From: Desulfobacterales bacterium
Lineage (GTDB): Bacteria; Desulfobacterota; Desulfobacteria; Desulfobacterales; SURF-7
Length of the DNA: 64,000 nucleotides
NCBI GenBank assembly: GCA_028277765.1
Contig: JANQFQ010000095.1
Coordinates: forward strand, 113,908-177,907
Reading direction: 5' to 3'
Program-made: the position numbers and the translations under genes
Shown: in pieces, positions 42,324-52,348 of the stretch
Layout: each line of letters starts with the position of its first letter
Position numbering within the stretch: position 1 is the stretch's first letter
The notes under the pieces: generated by a model
The model's database searches: none
What the model was told of the DNA's origin: nothing
The model's input: only the letters and a program-made list of their open reading frames with translations

Positions 42324-44696
42324 GTGAACATTAATTTTCATGCAATATCAGAGCTTTTTAGAAAGACTGAAAAACAGGGACGTGATTCTCTTTTTGAACA
42401 CGAGGTCTATCAACTTCTTGTGCATGCGGGTTCTGAATCACCTCCCCTTTTTCAGTTTATCCCAACAAACAACTTTTCTGACAAACAGTCCTTAGCATCG
42501 CTACCAGGGGAAAAGGCTGTCATTAAAATTGTTTCACCGTTTATCCAGCATAAAAAAGATTCAGGAGGAGTTTGCATAATAGACAATAAAGAAGAAATAA
42601 TAATCCAGACGGTCCTCCAAATGACCCAGGAAGTACCGGAAAAACTTACCCGCATGATTGAGCAGACACCTGGCTTTGCCCCCGAAGCATATAAAGATCT
42701 TTCCGGGAAAGGATTAACTGCTGCCATTTCAGATGATATCCAAGGAGTTCTTTTATGCCAGTATTTGAAACCAGATTATTACGGATTCGGGAATGAACTG
42801 CTGATAAGTCTTAGGAAAACAAGGGAGTTCGGTATGGTTATCAGCGCGGGTCTTGGCGGCACAGACACGGAACTTTTCGCTGAACGATTTAAAAAGGGCC
42901 AGGCCATTGCTATTGCGTCAACCCATATGACAGATGGAGCGGCATTTCTCTCTCTATTCAAAAAGACCATCTCCTACAAAAAACTGGCGGGCTTGACCCG
43001 TGGACAAAAACGAGTGGTAACCGATGAAAAACTTCTAGAATGTTTTTCGTCCTTTATTATGATGGGAAATTATTTTTCACCTGAAAACAGCGGTTCCAGT
43101 TTTGTTATTGAAGAGCTGGAAGTAAATCCCATGACCTTCACCGACCGTGAAATGGTGCCAATTGACGGTCTTTGCCGTTTTTCAAGGCAAGAAAGACAAC
43201 CCAAACCGCGGACCATAGATTACATCGACTGCCTCCTTCATCCTGCTTCAATCGGCATTATCGGTGCTTCAGCAAAGGAAGAAAATATCGGCAGGATTAT
43301 TCTTAAAAACATCTTAGCGAATCGGTTTCCCCGCTCAAAGATCCAGATTGTTCACCCTGACGCAAAATTAATTGAAGGAATAAAAACAGTTCCAGATATT
43401 GGTTCAATAAGCAAAAAACTCGACCTCTTGATTTTAGCTGTAAGCGCTTTAAAAATTCCTGAAGCAGTTAACCATATAATCGATAATGATATTGCAGAAA
43501 GTGTTATCCTTATAACCGGTGGTCTTGGCGAAAAAAAAGGAAATGAACAGATAAGAATCGATCTTCGTGAAAAAATTGAATCAGCCAGGCAATCCAGTTC
43601 CGGACCGATTTTCCTGGGGGGAAACAGCCTTGGTATCTTGTCGCATCCTGGACGCTATGACACTCTATTTGTGCCGGAACGAAAGCTACCGAGGCAAAAG
43701 GGCGGCCATACAAGAGAAACCGCACTAATCAGCCAAAGCGGCGCATACATGATAACCCGCATGAGTAACCTCCCCTTTTTTGATCCAGCATATGCTATTT
43801 CCATTGGAAACCAAACCGATCTTACAGCCGGCGATGTGATGACGTTTATGAACCGATTGGATGACATCAGCACTATAGCCGTGTATATGGAAGGATTTAT
43901 AAATCATGACGGCCTGGCATTCACGAAAGCTGTGCGCTCTGCAACCGCAAGCGGTAAAACAGTCCTGTTCTACAAGGCCGGCCGCACACCTGAGGGGAAA
44001 ACAGCGAGTTCAAGCCACACAGCTTCTCTTGCCGGCGATTACACTGTCTGCGAATCATGTGTTCATCAGGCCGGGGCCATTGTCGCAAAAACATTCACCG
44101 GGTTTGAAGGCCTTTTAATGCTCGCGCACTATCTAAAGGATAAAAAAATATCCGGGAACCGGATTGCCGCAATCTGCAATGCCGGCTATGAAACAGTCGG
44201 TATAGCAGACAACATTCTCGGGGAAGACTACAGGCTTAAACTCGCCGCATTACATCCTGATACTATTGCAGCTATTACTGCTTCACTAAAACAGGGCCGG
44301 CTTGAAAGCCTGGTTGATGTACACAATCCCCTTGACGTTACACCAATGGCAAATGAAAAAGTTTATGAAGAATCTATCAGGGCCATGCTGGATGATACTA
44401 ATGTGGACGCGGTGATCGCCGCCATTGTACCGATGACACCGGTTATGGAGACGCTTCCGGGAGATACGTCAAAAAATGTTTTTTATTCAAAAAAGAATAT
44501 TGTAAACCGAATCTCAAAGATCGCTGCTAAACATAAAAAACCATTGATAATGGTAATCGACAGCGGCCCCCTGTATGATCCCCTGGCAACAGCTCTCCAG
44601 GAAAAAGGGCTGCCAGTGTTCCGTTCAGCAGATCAGGCTGTCTGGGTTCTGGGGAAGTATATCCAGGGAATACGCTCCCGTATACCACAAACATAA
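42324..44696 (+). CDS. Acyl-CoA synthetase (NDP-forming) family protein, ATP-grasp region N-terminal to CoA-binding/ligase domains
   Basis: N-terminal ATP-grasp-like region, then HPASIGIIGASAKEENIGRIILKNI CoA-binding and succinyl-CoA ligase-like domains. Confidence 0.82.
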   Translation: MNINFHAISELFRKTEKQGRDSLFEHEVYQLLVHAGSESPPLFQFIPTNNFSDKQSLASLPGEKAVIKIVSPFIQHKKDSGGVCIIDNKEEIIIQTVLQMTQEVPEKLTRMIEQTPGFAPEAYKDLSGKGLTAAISDDIQGVLLCQYLKPDYYGFGNELLISLRKTREFGMVISAGLGGTDTELFAERFKKGQAIAIASTHMTDGAAFLSLFKKTISYKKLAGLTRGQKRVVTDEKLLECFSSFIMMGNYFSPENSGSSFVIEELEVNPMTFTDREMVPIDGLCRFSRQERQPKPRTIDYIDCLLHPASIGIIGASAKEENIGRIILKNILANRFPRSKIQIVHPDAKLIEGIKTVPDIGSISKKLDLLILAVSALKIPEAVNHIIDNDIAESVILITGGLGEKKGNEQIRIDLREKIESARQSSSGPIFLGGNSLGILSHPGRYDTLFVPERKLPRQKGGHTRETALISQSGAYMITRMSNLPFFDPAYAISIGNQTDLTAGDVMTFMNRLDDISTIAVYMEGFINHDGLAFTKAVRSATASGKTVLFYKAGRTPEGKTASSSHTASLAGDYTVCESCVHQAGAIVAKTFTGFEGLLMLAHYLKDKKISGNRIAAICNAGYETVGIADNILGEDYRLKLAALHPDTIAAITASLKQGRLESLVDVHNPLDVTPMANEKVYEESIRAMLDDTNVDAVIAAIVPMTPVMETLPGDTSKNVFYSKKNIVNRISKIAAKHKKPLIMVIDSGPLYDPLATALQEKGLPVFRSADQAVWVLGKYIQGIRSRIPQT

Positions 44697-44731
44697 TTTT
44701 CCTGTTTTTCACAATACGTGGTTGTGTTCAG

Positions 44732-44748
44732 TCCCGCTATCAGCGGGA
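44732..44748. repeat. Short hairpin downstream of acyl-CoA synthetase
   Basis: TCCCGCT-atc-AGCGGGA. Confidence 0.55.
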
Positions 44749-44770
44749 TGATCGTGATCAGGAAAATGCT

Positions 44771-44829
44771 GTAGGGGCGAACCTGTGTGTTCGCCCAGGG
44801 CTTAGGCAGACACATAGGTCTGTCCCTAC
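44771..44829 (+). repeat. 59-bp palindromic intergenic repeat, copy 1
   Basis: GTAGGGGCGAACCtgtgtGTTCGCCC...AGGTCTGTCCCTAC; inverted relative to 45825-45883. Confidence 0.85.
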
Positions 44830-44925
44830 AATTAACTTTTTATATTGTATATATGCATCAAATTTAACTCGTGAAGCAATTGAAGACACAGGTCACAACC
44901 CATGAAAATCCAGAGGGCATCAAAT

Positions 44926-44960
44926 CGTAGGGTGGGCTGTGCCCACCAATTCGTCCGTGG
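44926..44960. repeat. Short palindromic intergenic element
   Basis: TAGGGTGGGCTGTGCCCACCAATTCGTCCG. Confidence 0.4.
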
Positions 44961-45004
44961 CAAACCCAACACTTGTTTTATCCAAGTTAAATACCTTCCA
45001 AAGT

Positions 45005-45739
45005 CTATCTTCCATAAACCCCTTTCTTGATTCTCTTTTTTATTTCCCTCCCCACAAAACAATGTTTAAACTCTTTTTCCAGGCCGAACCGTTCTACCAT
45101 GTCATCAACATTTCCGATAATACACAGAATCGCGTCCTTGCTTGAATACAACCGGAACATCTCTAAAATTGAAGGGGCCTGTAGTTTATACTTATACGCA
45201 TAAAAGATATCGATTTCCTTGATATCAATATTATATTCCTTATAGATATCAGTTTCACAAACCAGATGAAGCCGAGGCTGGTGGGTTTCTCTGGCATATT
45301 CATCAGATAGAATATCATTTTCAATTTGAATGGCCGCGCTATCACCATTTTTCCTTTTTTCAATATAGCTTTCCGGGTAATAACTCCCCTCAACAATTCT
45401 GATGTCACCTTCTTTTCCAAACAGTTCTTTATATTTTCGTATACCCTGTTGTGAGTACCGGACCAGTTCCGGATATAGTTCTATACCGATGACGATATAA
45501 CCTCTATGGCCCCAGATAATTGAAGACGTGCCGCTGCCTGATCCCATATCAAGGATTGTCTGGCCCGGGCGGATCAAATCTAATTCTTCTCCCCTGGAAA
45601 TGATATCCCAAAGTCCCATTGACGCATTGTTATCCCTGTAAGGAATCGCCACGCATCCATCTATACCAAGCGTATAACATTCATGATCAAGATGATGAAG
45701 GAACGTTTTAAGCTCTTTTGTCCAAAGGTTTTTGTTCAT
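45005..45739 (-). CDS. SAM-dependent methyltransferase
   Basis: TILDMGSGSGTSSIIWGHRGYIVIGIELYPELVRYSQQG motif I. Confidence 0.78.
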   Translation of the reverse strand: MNKNLWTKELKTFLHHLDHECYTLGIDGCVAIPYRDNNASMGLWDIISRGEELDLIRPGQTILDMGSGSGTSSIIWGHRGYIVIGIELYPELVRYSQQGIRKYKELFGKEGDIRIVEGSYYPESYIEKRKNGDSAAIQIENDILSDEYARETHQPRLHLVCETDIYKEYNIDIKEIDIFYAYKYKLQAPSILEMFRLYSSKDAILCIIGNVDDMVERFGLEKEFKHCFVGREIKKRIKKGVYGR

Positions 45740-45824
45740 AAACGCAATGTCATCCCGCCATGATTAAAACCGCATTTCTCACAGGATTGCTTCGTTCATT
45801 TGTCGTGCCAATGATAAGACAATT

Positions 45825-45883
45825 GTAGGGGCAGACCTGGGTGTTTGCCCCAGTTTTTGGGCGAACACAAGGTTCGCCCCTAC
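45825..45883 (-). repeat. 59-bp palindromic intergenic repeat, copy 2 (inverted)
   Basis: Reverse complement GTAGGGGCGAACCTTGTGTTCGCCC...AGGTCTGCCCCTAC matches copy 1. Confidence 0.85.
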
Positions 45884-45986
45884 ATGTCACAATGCTTTGC
45901 AACTTGCGCATTGATCTTTGTTTGTGAATTAATAGTTGTTTCAGTTTAAAACAAATTCTTTGTATGAAATAAGATTCTATTTGATA

Positions 45987-46066
45987 AATCTCCCCCAACC
46001 CCTCTTTGTAAAAGAGGGGAGTAAAAATCTTCCCCCTTTTAAAAAGGGGGACCGAGGGGGATTTTT
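45987..46066. repeat. C-run/G-run intergenic repeat
   Basis: aaatctcccccaacccctctttgtaaaagagggg...tccccctttttaaaaagggggaccgagggggattttt; nested inverted repeats. Confidence 0.65.
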
Positions 46067-46135
46067 ATATGAAACAGTAAGTATTTCATGCTTCCTTGTG
46101 TTCTCACGAACATGGCAGCTAATGAAAGATGCTGA

Positions 46136-48175
46136 TTAATCCTCAAACAGGCTGACAATATCCTTGATGCTGATCTGTTCATCAAGGTTCATGATTTTCA
46201 ATGAATCATCCAGCATATGAAAACAGTACGGGCAGGATGTTATGATCGATGACGCCCCTTCTTCCTGGGCCTGCTGTACCCTCAGGTTATTAATTCTTTC
46301 CCCTTCCTTGTTGTCCATCCAGAAATGGCCGCCGCCGCCGCCGCAGCATAGGCTTTTCTCACGGCAGTTCTCCATCTCAACAAGCTTCGATTTTATAGCT
46401 GTCTTGATCACCTGCCTCGGCTTATCATAAATATTCTGGTAGCGCCCAAGATAGCATGGATCATGATAAACCGTTCTGGATGATTCAACATTTTTCGGCT
46501 GAAGTTTTCCGTCTGCTATCATTTTTTGGAGAAATTCGCTGTGATGCATGACAGTGTAGTTTCCGCCGAACTGCGGATACTCGTTTTGTAGCACATTATA
46601 GCAGTGGGGGCATGATACAAGAATGGTTTTGAAATTCCGCCTGTTCAGCTCATCCACCTGTTGTTTTGCCGTGGCTTGGAAAAGATTTTCATCCCCGCAC
46701 ACACGGGCCGGGTCGCCGCAGCAGGTTTCTCCCTTTCCGAGCACCCCGACATCAATACCGCACTTTTTTAGTATGTTAATAAGGCTTAGTGCTATGCTAT
46801 GCTTTGCTTCGTCAAAAGTGGTTAGGCAGCCTATCCAGTAGAGCACATCACAATTATCGCGCGGATGTATTACCCGGACATCAAAGTTCTCTATCCAGTC
46901 CCCCCTCTCGATTTGCGATCCAAAAGGATTCCCTTTTGTCTCCATGGCTTTAAGTGTTCGGGCCGTGTCCCCGGGAACGCGCCCCTTCATGTTCACTTCG
47001 TTTCTCCTAATCCTTATAAGAGTATCCACATGTGTGATATATGCGGGGCAGACCTGGGTACAGGCCAAGCATGTTCGGCAGTACCATATTAATCCCTCGT
47101 CAAACGCTGTACCAACGATCTCCGGCTTCTCTTCTGTGTCGCCAATAATGCTGTTGTCTTCAACAACCATATCCTTAAGGCAAGCGATAAATTTTTTTGG
47201 TGAAAGCGGCTGGTTAGCCACATACGCGGGACAGACTTCCTCGCACCTGCCGCATGATACACACGCGTCAAAATCCATCCGATTCTTCCATGTAAAATCA
47301 GCTGCAGTATCAAGACCAATACTAAACTCCTCTTCTTCAAACACATCACTATCCATGAGGGCTTCAATATCTGTTCTCTGGAGCTCTCCCGGCGGTTTCA
47401 TCTTAGCAAAAAAAGCGTTTGCAGGCAGAACAAGGATATGGAAAAATTTTGTATACGGAAGTGTTCCGATCCACAAAAACACAAGGCATGTGTGCAGCCA
47501 CCATAACACCCTGTGCACCACCTCCCCACTACTGTCACCATAACCTGGAAATAGAGGTGAAAGCGCGTATCCAACCGGTGATATAATGTACCACTGATCA
47601 CCTGCCGCAGCGATCCTCGCCCCCTCAACCGCAAACCCGGTAAAAATGATAAGAATAATCAAGAGAAGTGACCATGAATCAACAAAAACCGTATCAATCG
47701 TCCGTGGCCTTATGATATAACGCCGCCATACTGCCAGCAGTAAACCGATCAGGATAAAAATGCCGGCTATGTCCGCGCCTGCTGTAAGAAAAATATAGAT
47801 ATGACCCTTGAAAAATGATGTGCCAAAGTCATAATCAAGGGCGACGATGCTGGTAACCAGGAGTAAAAACAAAAATGAATAAAAAATAAAGCTGTGAAAA
47901 AGTGCCGGGAAACCGAACTGAAGGACTTTACGCTGAAGAAATACCGCCTTCAGCATAAAAAAGAAGCGGTCTGAAAGGTCGGAAAGCCGTTCATTATCTG
48001 GTTTCCCTTTTTTCCATGAGCAGGCCCTCTTATATATACCCCAGGCAAAAAGGATAAGAGAAACAATGAACAAAAGATACATTAACCACACATGTGAAAT
48101 ATTCCACATGATCTCACGTGTAGCTTCAGACAGATTACCCATTCCCCCCTCCCTGTTCAGTAATGTTAATACCAA
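46136..48175 (-). CDS. Membrane Fe-S oxidoreductase (NarI-like TM region, 4Fe-4S, two CCG domains)
   Basis: CVSCGRCEEVCP, CRTCLACTQVCP, CCG-type motifs (ETCCGDPAR, EKSLCCGGGGGHFW), N-terminal TM helices. Confidence 0.88.
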   Translation of the reverse strand: MVLTLLNREGGMGNLSEATREIMWNISHVWLMYLLFIVSLILFAWGIYKRACSWKKGKPDNERLSDLSDRFFFMLKAVFLQRKVLQFGFPALFHSFIFYSFLFLLLVTSIVALDYDFGTSFFKGHIYIFLTAGADIAGIFILIGLLLAVWRRYIIRPRTIDTVFVDSWSLLLIILIIFTGFAVEGARIAAAGDQWYIISPVGYALSPLFPGYGDSSGEVVHRVLWWLHTCLVFLWIGTLPYTKFFHILVLPANAFFAKMKPPGELQRTDIEALMDSDVFEEEEFSIGLDTAADFTWKNRMDFDACVSCGRCEEVCPAYVANQPLSPKKFIACLKDMVVEDNSIIGDTEEKPEIVGTAFDEGLIWYCRTCLACTQVCPAYITHVDTLIRIRRNEVNMKGRVPGDTARTLKAMETKGNPFGSQIERGDWIENFDVRVIHPRDNCDVLYWIGCLTTFDEAKHSIALSLINILKKCGIDVGVLGKGETCCGDPARVCGDENLFQATAKQQVDELNRRNFKTILVSCPHCYNVLQNEYPQFGGNYTVMHHSEFLQKMIADGKLQPKNVESSRTVYHDPCYLGRYQNIYDKPRQVIKTAIKSKLVEMENCREKSLCCGGGGGHFWMDNKEGERINNLRVQQAQEEGASSIITSCPYCFHMLDDSLKIMNLDEQISIKDIVSLFED

Positions 48176-48265
48176 ACAAAAAAGTGACCTGACAGTAGCA
48201 GATAAAATTCATTTTTTCCATAGAAAACCCGAAATTATTCTACCTCTTTTAATTACTTTTAACTT

Positions 48266-50656
48266 TCAGGATTTCTTTTTATTAACAAGCACCATCAGGG
48301 CCGGCGCTAGAAAATAGTCTGCCAGCAGAGCCATTATAATAGTAAACCCGGTCAATAGCCCAAAATTATACAAATTCTTTAACGATGCAAACATATAAAT
48401 GAAAAATCCCAGGGAAAGCACAATCGTCGTGACGAGCATGGCTCTTCCTGTGGTCTGCAGGGTTTCATGAACAGCATATACCGGATCACCGCTTTCCCGG
48501 TAGTAGCTCCGGAAATTATGCATAAAATGGATGGTGTCATCCACAGCCAGTCCCATGGCAATGCTCCCGACCATCATGGCAAACAGGTCCATCGGCAAGG
48601 AAAGGATATGCATCAGGCACAGCATCATGAGAATCGGTGCACAATTCGGGATCATACTAAACAGGCCAATACGAAAACCGCCGATAAGGAATACCATAAG
48701 GATTGAGATCACGATAAAAGCGATCAAATAGCTTTCTCCCATGCTGGTCATTGTATTATGCATGGTTTTTGCCAAAAGCGCTATGATACCAGTAACGGTT
48801 ATCTGTTCGTCCGGAAATTCTTTGCAAAAATACGCTTTTACACTGGTCATCAGCTTGGTGTATTTATTGGTATCCTTAAACGGAATTTTAATCGTAATGC
48901 GTGTCTTGGAAAACTGGCTGTCCACATAATCTTCCAAATCATCTGAACCACTATTTTCAAAAAGAAGGAATTCCTGGGCAATAAGGTCCCTATTTTGCGG
49001 AAGGTTGTAATACTCCGGGCGGTTTTCGTTCAGCGCCTGGTTGATCTCTTTTAGGATAGCCGCAACAGATATGACTTTACCAACAAAAACATCTTCATAA
49101 CTGAAGGCTTCTATAACTGTTTCAGCCTTTTCAAGGCGGTTGAGCAGATCAGGGTCATAAATACCGTTCTCCTTTCCTGTGTCAATAACCACTTCCATGC
49201 TGAGCGATCCCCTCATTTCATGGTCAACTATTTCAGTGGCTATCCGGGCTGGATTTGTTTCTGGAAGCCATCCAAGAGGATCATGGGAAAACCGCATCTG
49301 TAATGCTGAGTAAGCGGAAAAACTGACAATGATGCCGCTAACAATAAGAATAAAATATGGATGGCCTGTAGAAAAATTACTTATCCCTGTAAGGAATCTA
49401 TCCATTATGCTCGTTTTTTCAGGATCATCATTTGAACCCCGGCTCTTTATCGGAAGTAGGGAAAGAAGGGCCGGCAGCATTAGTAAGGTATAAACAAGTG
49501 CGACCATTACGCCGATACTGGCGAATTTCCCAAGATGCGCAATGGGGGCTACATCTGCGGTGACAAAAGACAGGAGACCACAGCCGGTAGTGATATTTGT
49601 CATAACAACAGGAAGACCAGAATGCCCCATGGCATAAGCGATAGCCCCTTCCCTATCATCTGTCCGCCGAAGCCGCTGATAAAATACAGAGAGAATATGT
49701 ACTGAAGATCCCACCCCCACGGCAATCAGGAAAGAAGGAATAATCTGGGTCGGAACCGTAAGGGGAATACCAGCGGCAGCCATGATACCCATGCTGGAGG
49801 ACACGGAAAGGATAACCACCGCAAGCGGCAGCAGAACCCCGGAAATCCTCCGGAACATAATAAACAGGAAAACAACTATTGTAATAGACGCGAATATCAT
49901 GAACTGCTTGATATCCTGAAACATCTCACGGGCGAGAAAGTGAACAATGGCAGGCGAGCCAGCCACGTAAACCGTAAAATTATCACCCTTATATCTATCC
50001 GTCACCTTACTGACGGCCATGACCGCTTCGCGATTCTCTTCATCAGTTAAATATTGAAGCTCTTTATCTGCCGCTACCTCTTCAAACCCTTCAAACTCAT
50101 CTTCTCCCTGTCCGTTCGATGAATAACAGTTCGTCTTAATAATAATGGTGGCAAACCCACTGTCCTCTGAAAACAGCAGATTCCTGTATAATGGATTGCT
50201 CATGGCCCGTTTTTTTATCCCGGCCAGTTCACCTTCATTTGCCGGCCAGTTCTCAAAAAGGTCCTCAACAATCAACTCATCACCTTCACCAAGCGTATTT
50301 CTCGCGTTGATTAGGCTCGTAACCTCATCCACATACGGTACCTTCTCTTCAAGCTCTTCATGGAGGGCCTTTAGTTTCTTTAAAAACTTAAGGTTAAAAA
50401 TATCCGGATGTTTGACAGCCACAACAATGAACGCGTCCCTGCCAAATTGATCCCGGAAAGTATTATAGTCAAGAAGGGTGGGATCACTTTTACGAAGCAG
50501 TACTTCCATTGAAAGGTCTGTAATCATTTTCGGAATCTGGAAGGATGTTGCTATAACAAAAATAAGGATGAATACAAGGGTTTTGATGCGGTGTTTACAA
50601 ATTAAATGAGCAAAATTCTCAAACTTTATCTCAAGGCTTTTCCGAAAATCAGACAA
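48266..50656 (-). CDS. RND superfamily (MMPL-like) exporter
   Basis: Two sets of TM helices; MGLAVDDTIHFMHNFR. Confidence 0.87.
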   Translation of the reverse strand: MSDFRKSLEIKFENFAHLICKHRIKTLVFILIFVIATSFQIPKMITDLSMEVLLRKSDPTLLDYNTFRDQFGRDAFIVVAVKHPDIFNLKFLKKLKALHEELEEKVPYVDEVTSLINARNTLGEGDELIVEDLFENWPANEGELAGIKKRAMSNPLYRNLLFSEDSGFATIIIKTNCYSSNGQGEDEFEGFEEVAADKELQYLTDEENREAVMAVSKVTDRYKGDNFTVYVAGSPAIVHFLAREMFQDIKQFMIFASITIVVFLFIMFRRISGVLLPLAVVILSVSSSMGIMAAAGIPLTVPTQIIPSFLIAVGVGSSVHILSVFYQRLRRTDDREGAIAYAMGHSGLPVVMTNITTGCGLLSFVTADVAPIAHLGKFASIGVMVALVYTLLMLPALLSLLPIKSRGSNDDPEKTSIMDRFLTGISNFSTGHPYFILIVSGIIVSFSAYSALQMRFSHDPLGWLPETNPARIATEIVDHEMRGSLSMEVVIDTGKENGIYDPDLLNRLEKAETVIEAFSYEDVFVGKVISVAAILKEINQALNENRPEYYNLPQNRDLIAQEFLLFENSGSDDLEDYVDSQFSKTRITIKIPFKDTNKYTKLMTSVKAYFCKEFPDEQITVTGIIALLAKTMHNTMTSMGESYLIAFIVISILMVFLIGGFRIGLFSMIPNCAPILMMLCLMHILSLPMDLFAMMVGSIAMGLAVDDTIHFMHNFRSYYRESGDPVYAVHETLQTTGRAMLVTTIVLSLGFFIYMFASLKNLYNFGLLTGFTIIMALLADYFLAPALMVLVNKKKS

Positions 50657-50863
50657 AACATCTCCCAGAAACTATGACGTAATTCAACTAAATTTTATAC
50701 AATAGCAAATTCAGCGCAATTTATCCATAGAAAACAGTTTCAATAAATCTATCTGCTATCTTACTGGATTTTGTTGTATTATAAGGCATTTTATTGTATT
50801 ATCAAAAAATTGAATCAAGATGTTCTTACTGGGTAAGGCCCAAAATACGGCCCGGCATGTATC

Positions 50864-51154
50864 ATGATAGAAAAATCGGATAAAAGCTATACGGTAGCTG
50901 TTTGTTTGTCTGCCATCTTCGGCATTTTAGGTGTTCAGCATTTTTATCTTGGACGATTTTTTTTGGGACTTATAGATTTAACATTAAGCATAACCGCATG
51001 TTATGCTTATGTAACTGGTCATATCTTTTACGCATTACTTTTTTTGGGCTTAGATTATGTACATACGCTGGTGGTTACAATTCTTTTATTAACCGGCTCG
51101 TTTAAAGACGGAAAAGGACACATGGTGTGTTATCCAGGACAAAAATTTAACTGA
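50864..51154 (+). CDS. TM2 domain protein
   Basis: GILGVQHFYLGRFFLGLIDL. Confidence 0.78.
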   Translation: MIEKSDKSYTVAVCLSAIFGILGVQHFYLGRFFLGLIDLTLSITACYAYVTGHIFYALLFLGLDYVHTLVVTILLLTGSFKDGKGHMVCYPGQKFN

Positions 51155-51161
51155 AAAGGAG

Positions 51162-51383
51162 ATGATCATGGAAAAAAGCGAAAAGGGCTTTGTGCCCACC
51201 TTATTACTCTGCCTTCTTCTTGGATTTTTAGGTATTCACAGGTTTTATGTTGGGAAAATCGGCACCGGTATATTAATGCTCCTGACATTTGGCGGCCTGG
51301 GGATATGGAATCTGATTGACCTGATCATGATCGCGGTCGGTTCTTTTAAAGATAAAGACGGACTCCCCATTAAAGCATCATAA
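51162..51383 (+). CDS. TM2 domain protein
   Basis: GFLGIHRFYVGKIGTGILMLLTFGGLGIWNLIDLI. Confidence 0.88.
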   Translation: MIMEKSEKGFVPTLLLCLLLGFLGIHRFYVGKIGTGILMLLTFGGLGIWNLIDLIMIAVGSFKDKDGLPIKAS

Positions 51384-51408
51384 TCTTACACGACATTTCT
51401 CATAAGTT

Positions 51409-51441
51409 CTGCGAGGAAAATCTTCAGGGTTTTCCTCGCAG
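51409..51441. terminator. Perfect 12-bp hairpin between convergent genes
   Basis: CTGCGAGGAAAA-tcttcaggg-TTTTCCTCGCAG; no strong T-tract on + strand. Confidence 0.5.
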
Positions 51442-51456
51442 TCTGGACATTGGGCT

Positions 51457-52025
<569 letters not shown>

Positions 52026-52348
52026 ATATTCCTCTTTTTATTATATTTTGAAATATTAACATATTTTCGGCCAAAGCATTCCGTTCTTCCATAGCTCGAA
52101 TAACTCAGTATAAACAATTGTATAGGGAAATCTTAGTCTAGGATGTTTAATATAAAAAATACGTATTAGTGTCAAACAAAACAGAGAATTGGAATCGCTG
52201 GCAAGAAACCCTACCATAGACATTAGGCCACCTCTAAAGAAAAACAAACGACAAAAGGGAAAATTTATTTGAAAAAATGATTAAAAAAATATCTGTTTAT
52301 GATATGTACAAATAAAATGAAAACCATATATAATTGAATTGTTGCTAA

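Noticed and set aside
44633-44815. ORFs 44527..44712, 44633..44815, 45750..45998 and 45936..46139
   Set aside because: They fall in or across intergenic repeat elements or the acyl-CoA synthetase 3' end; the translations are repeat-derived.
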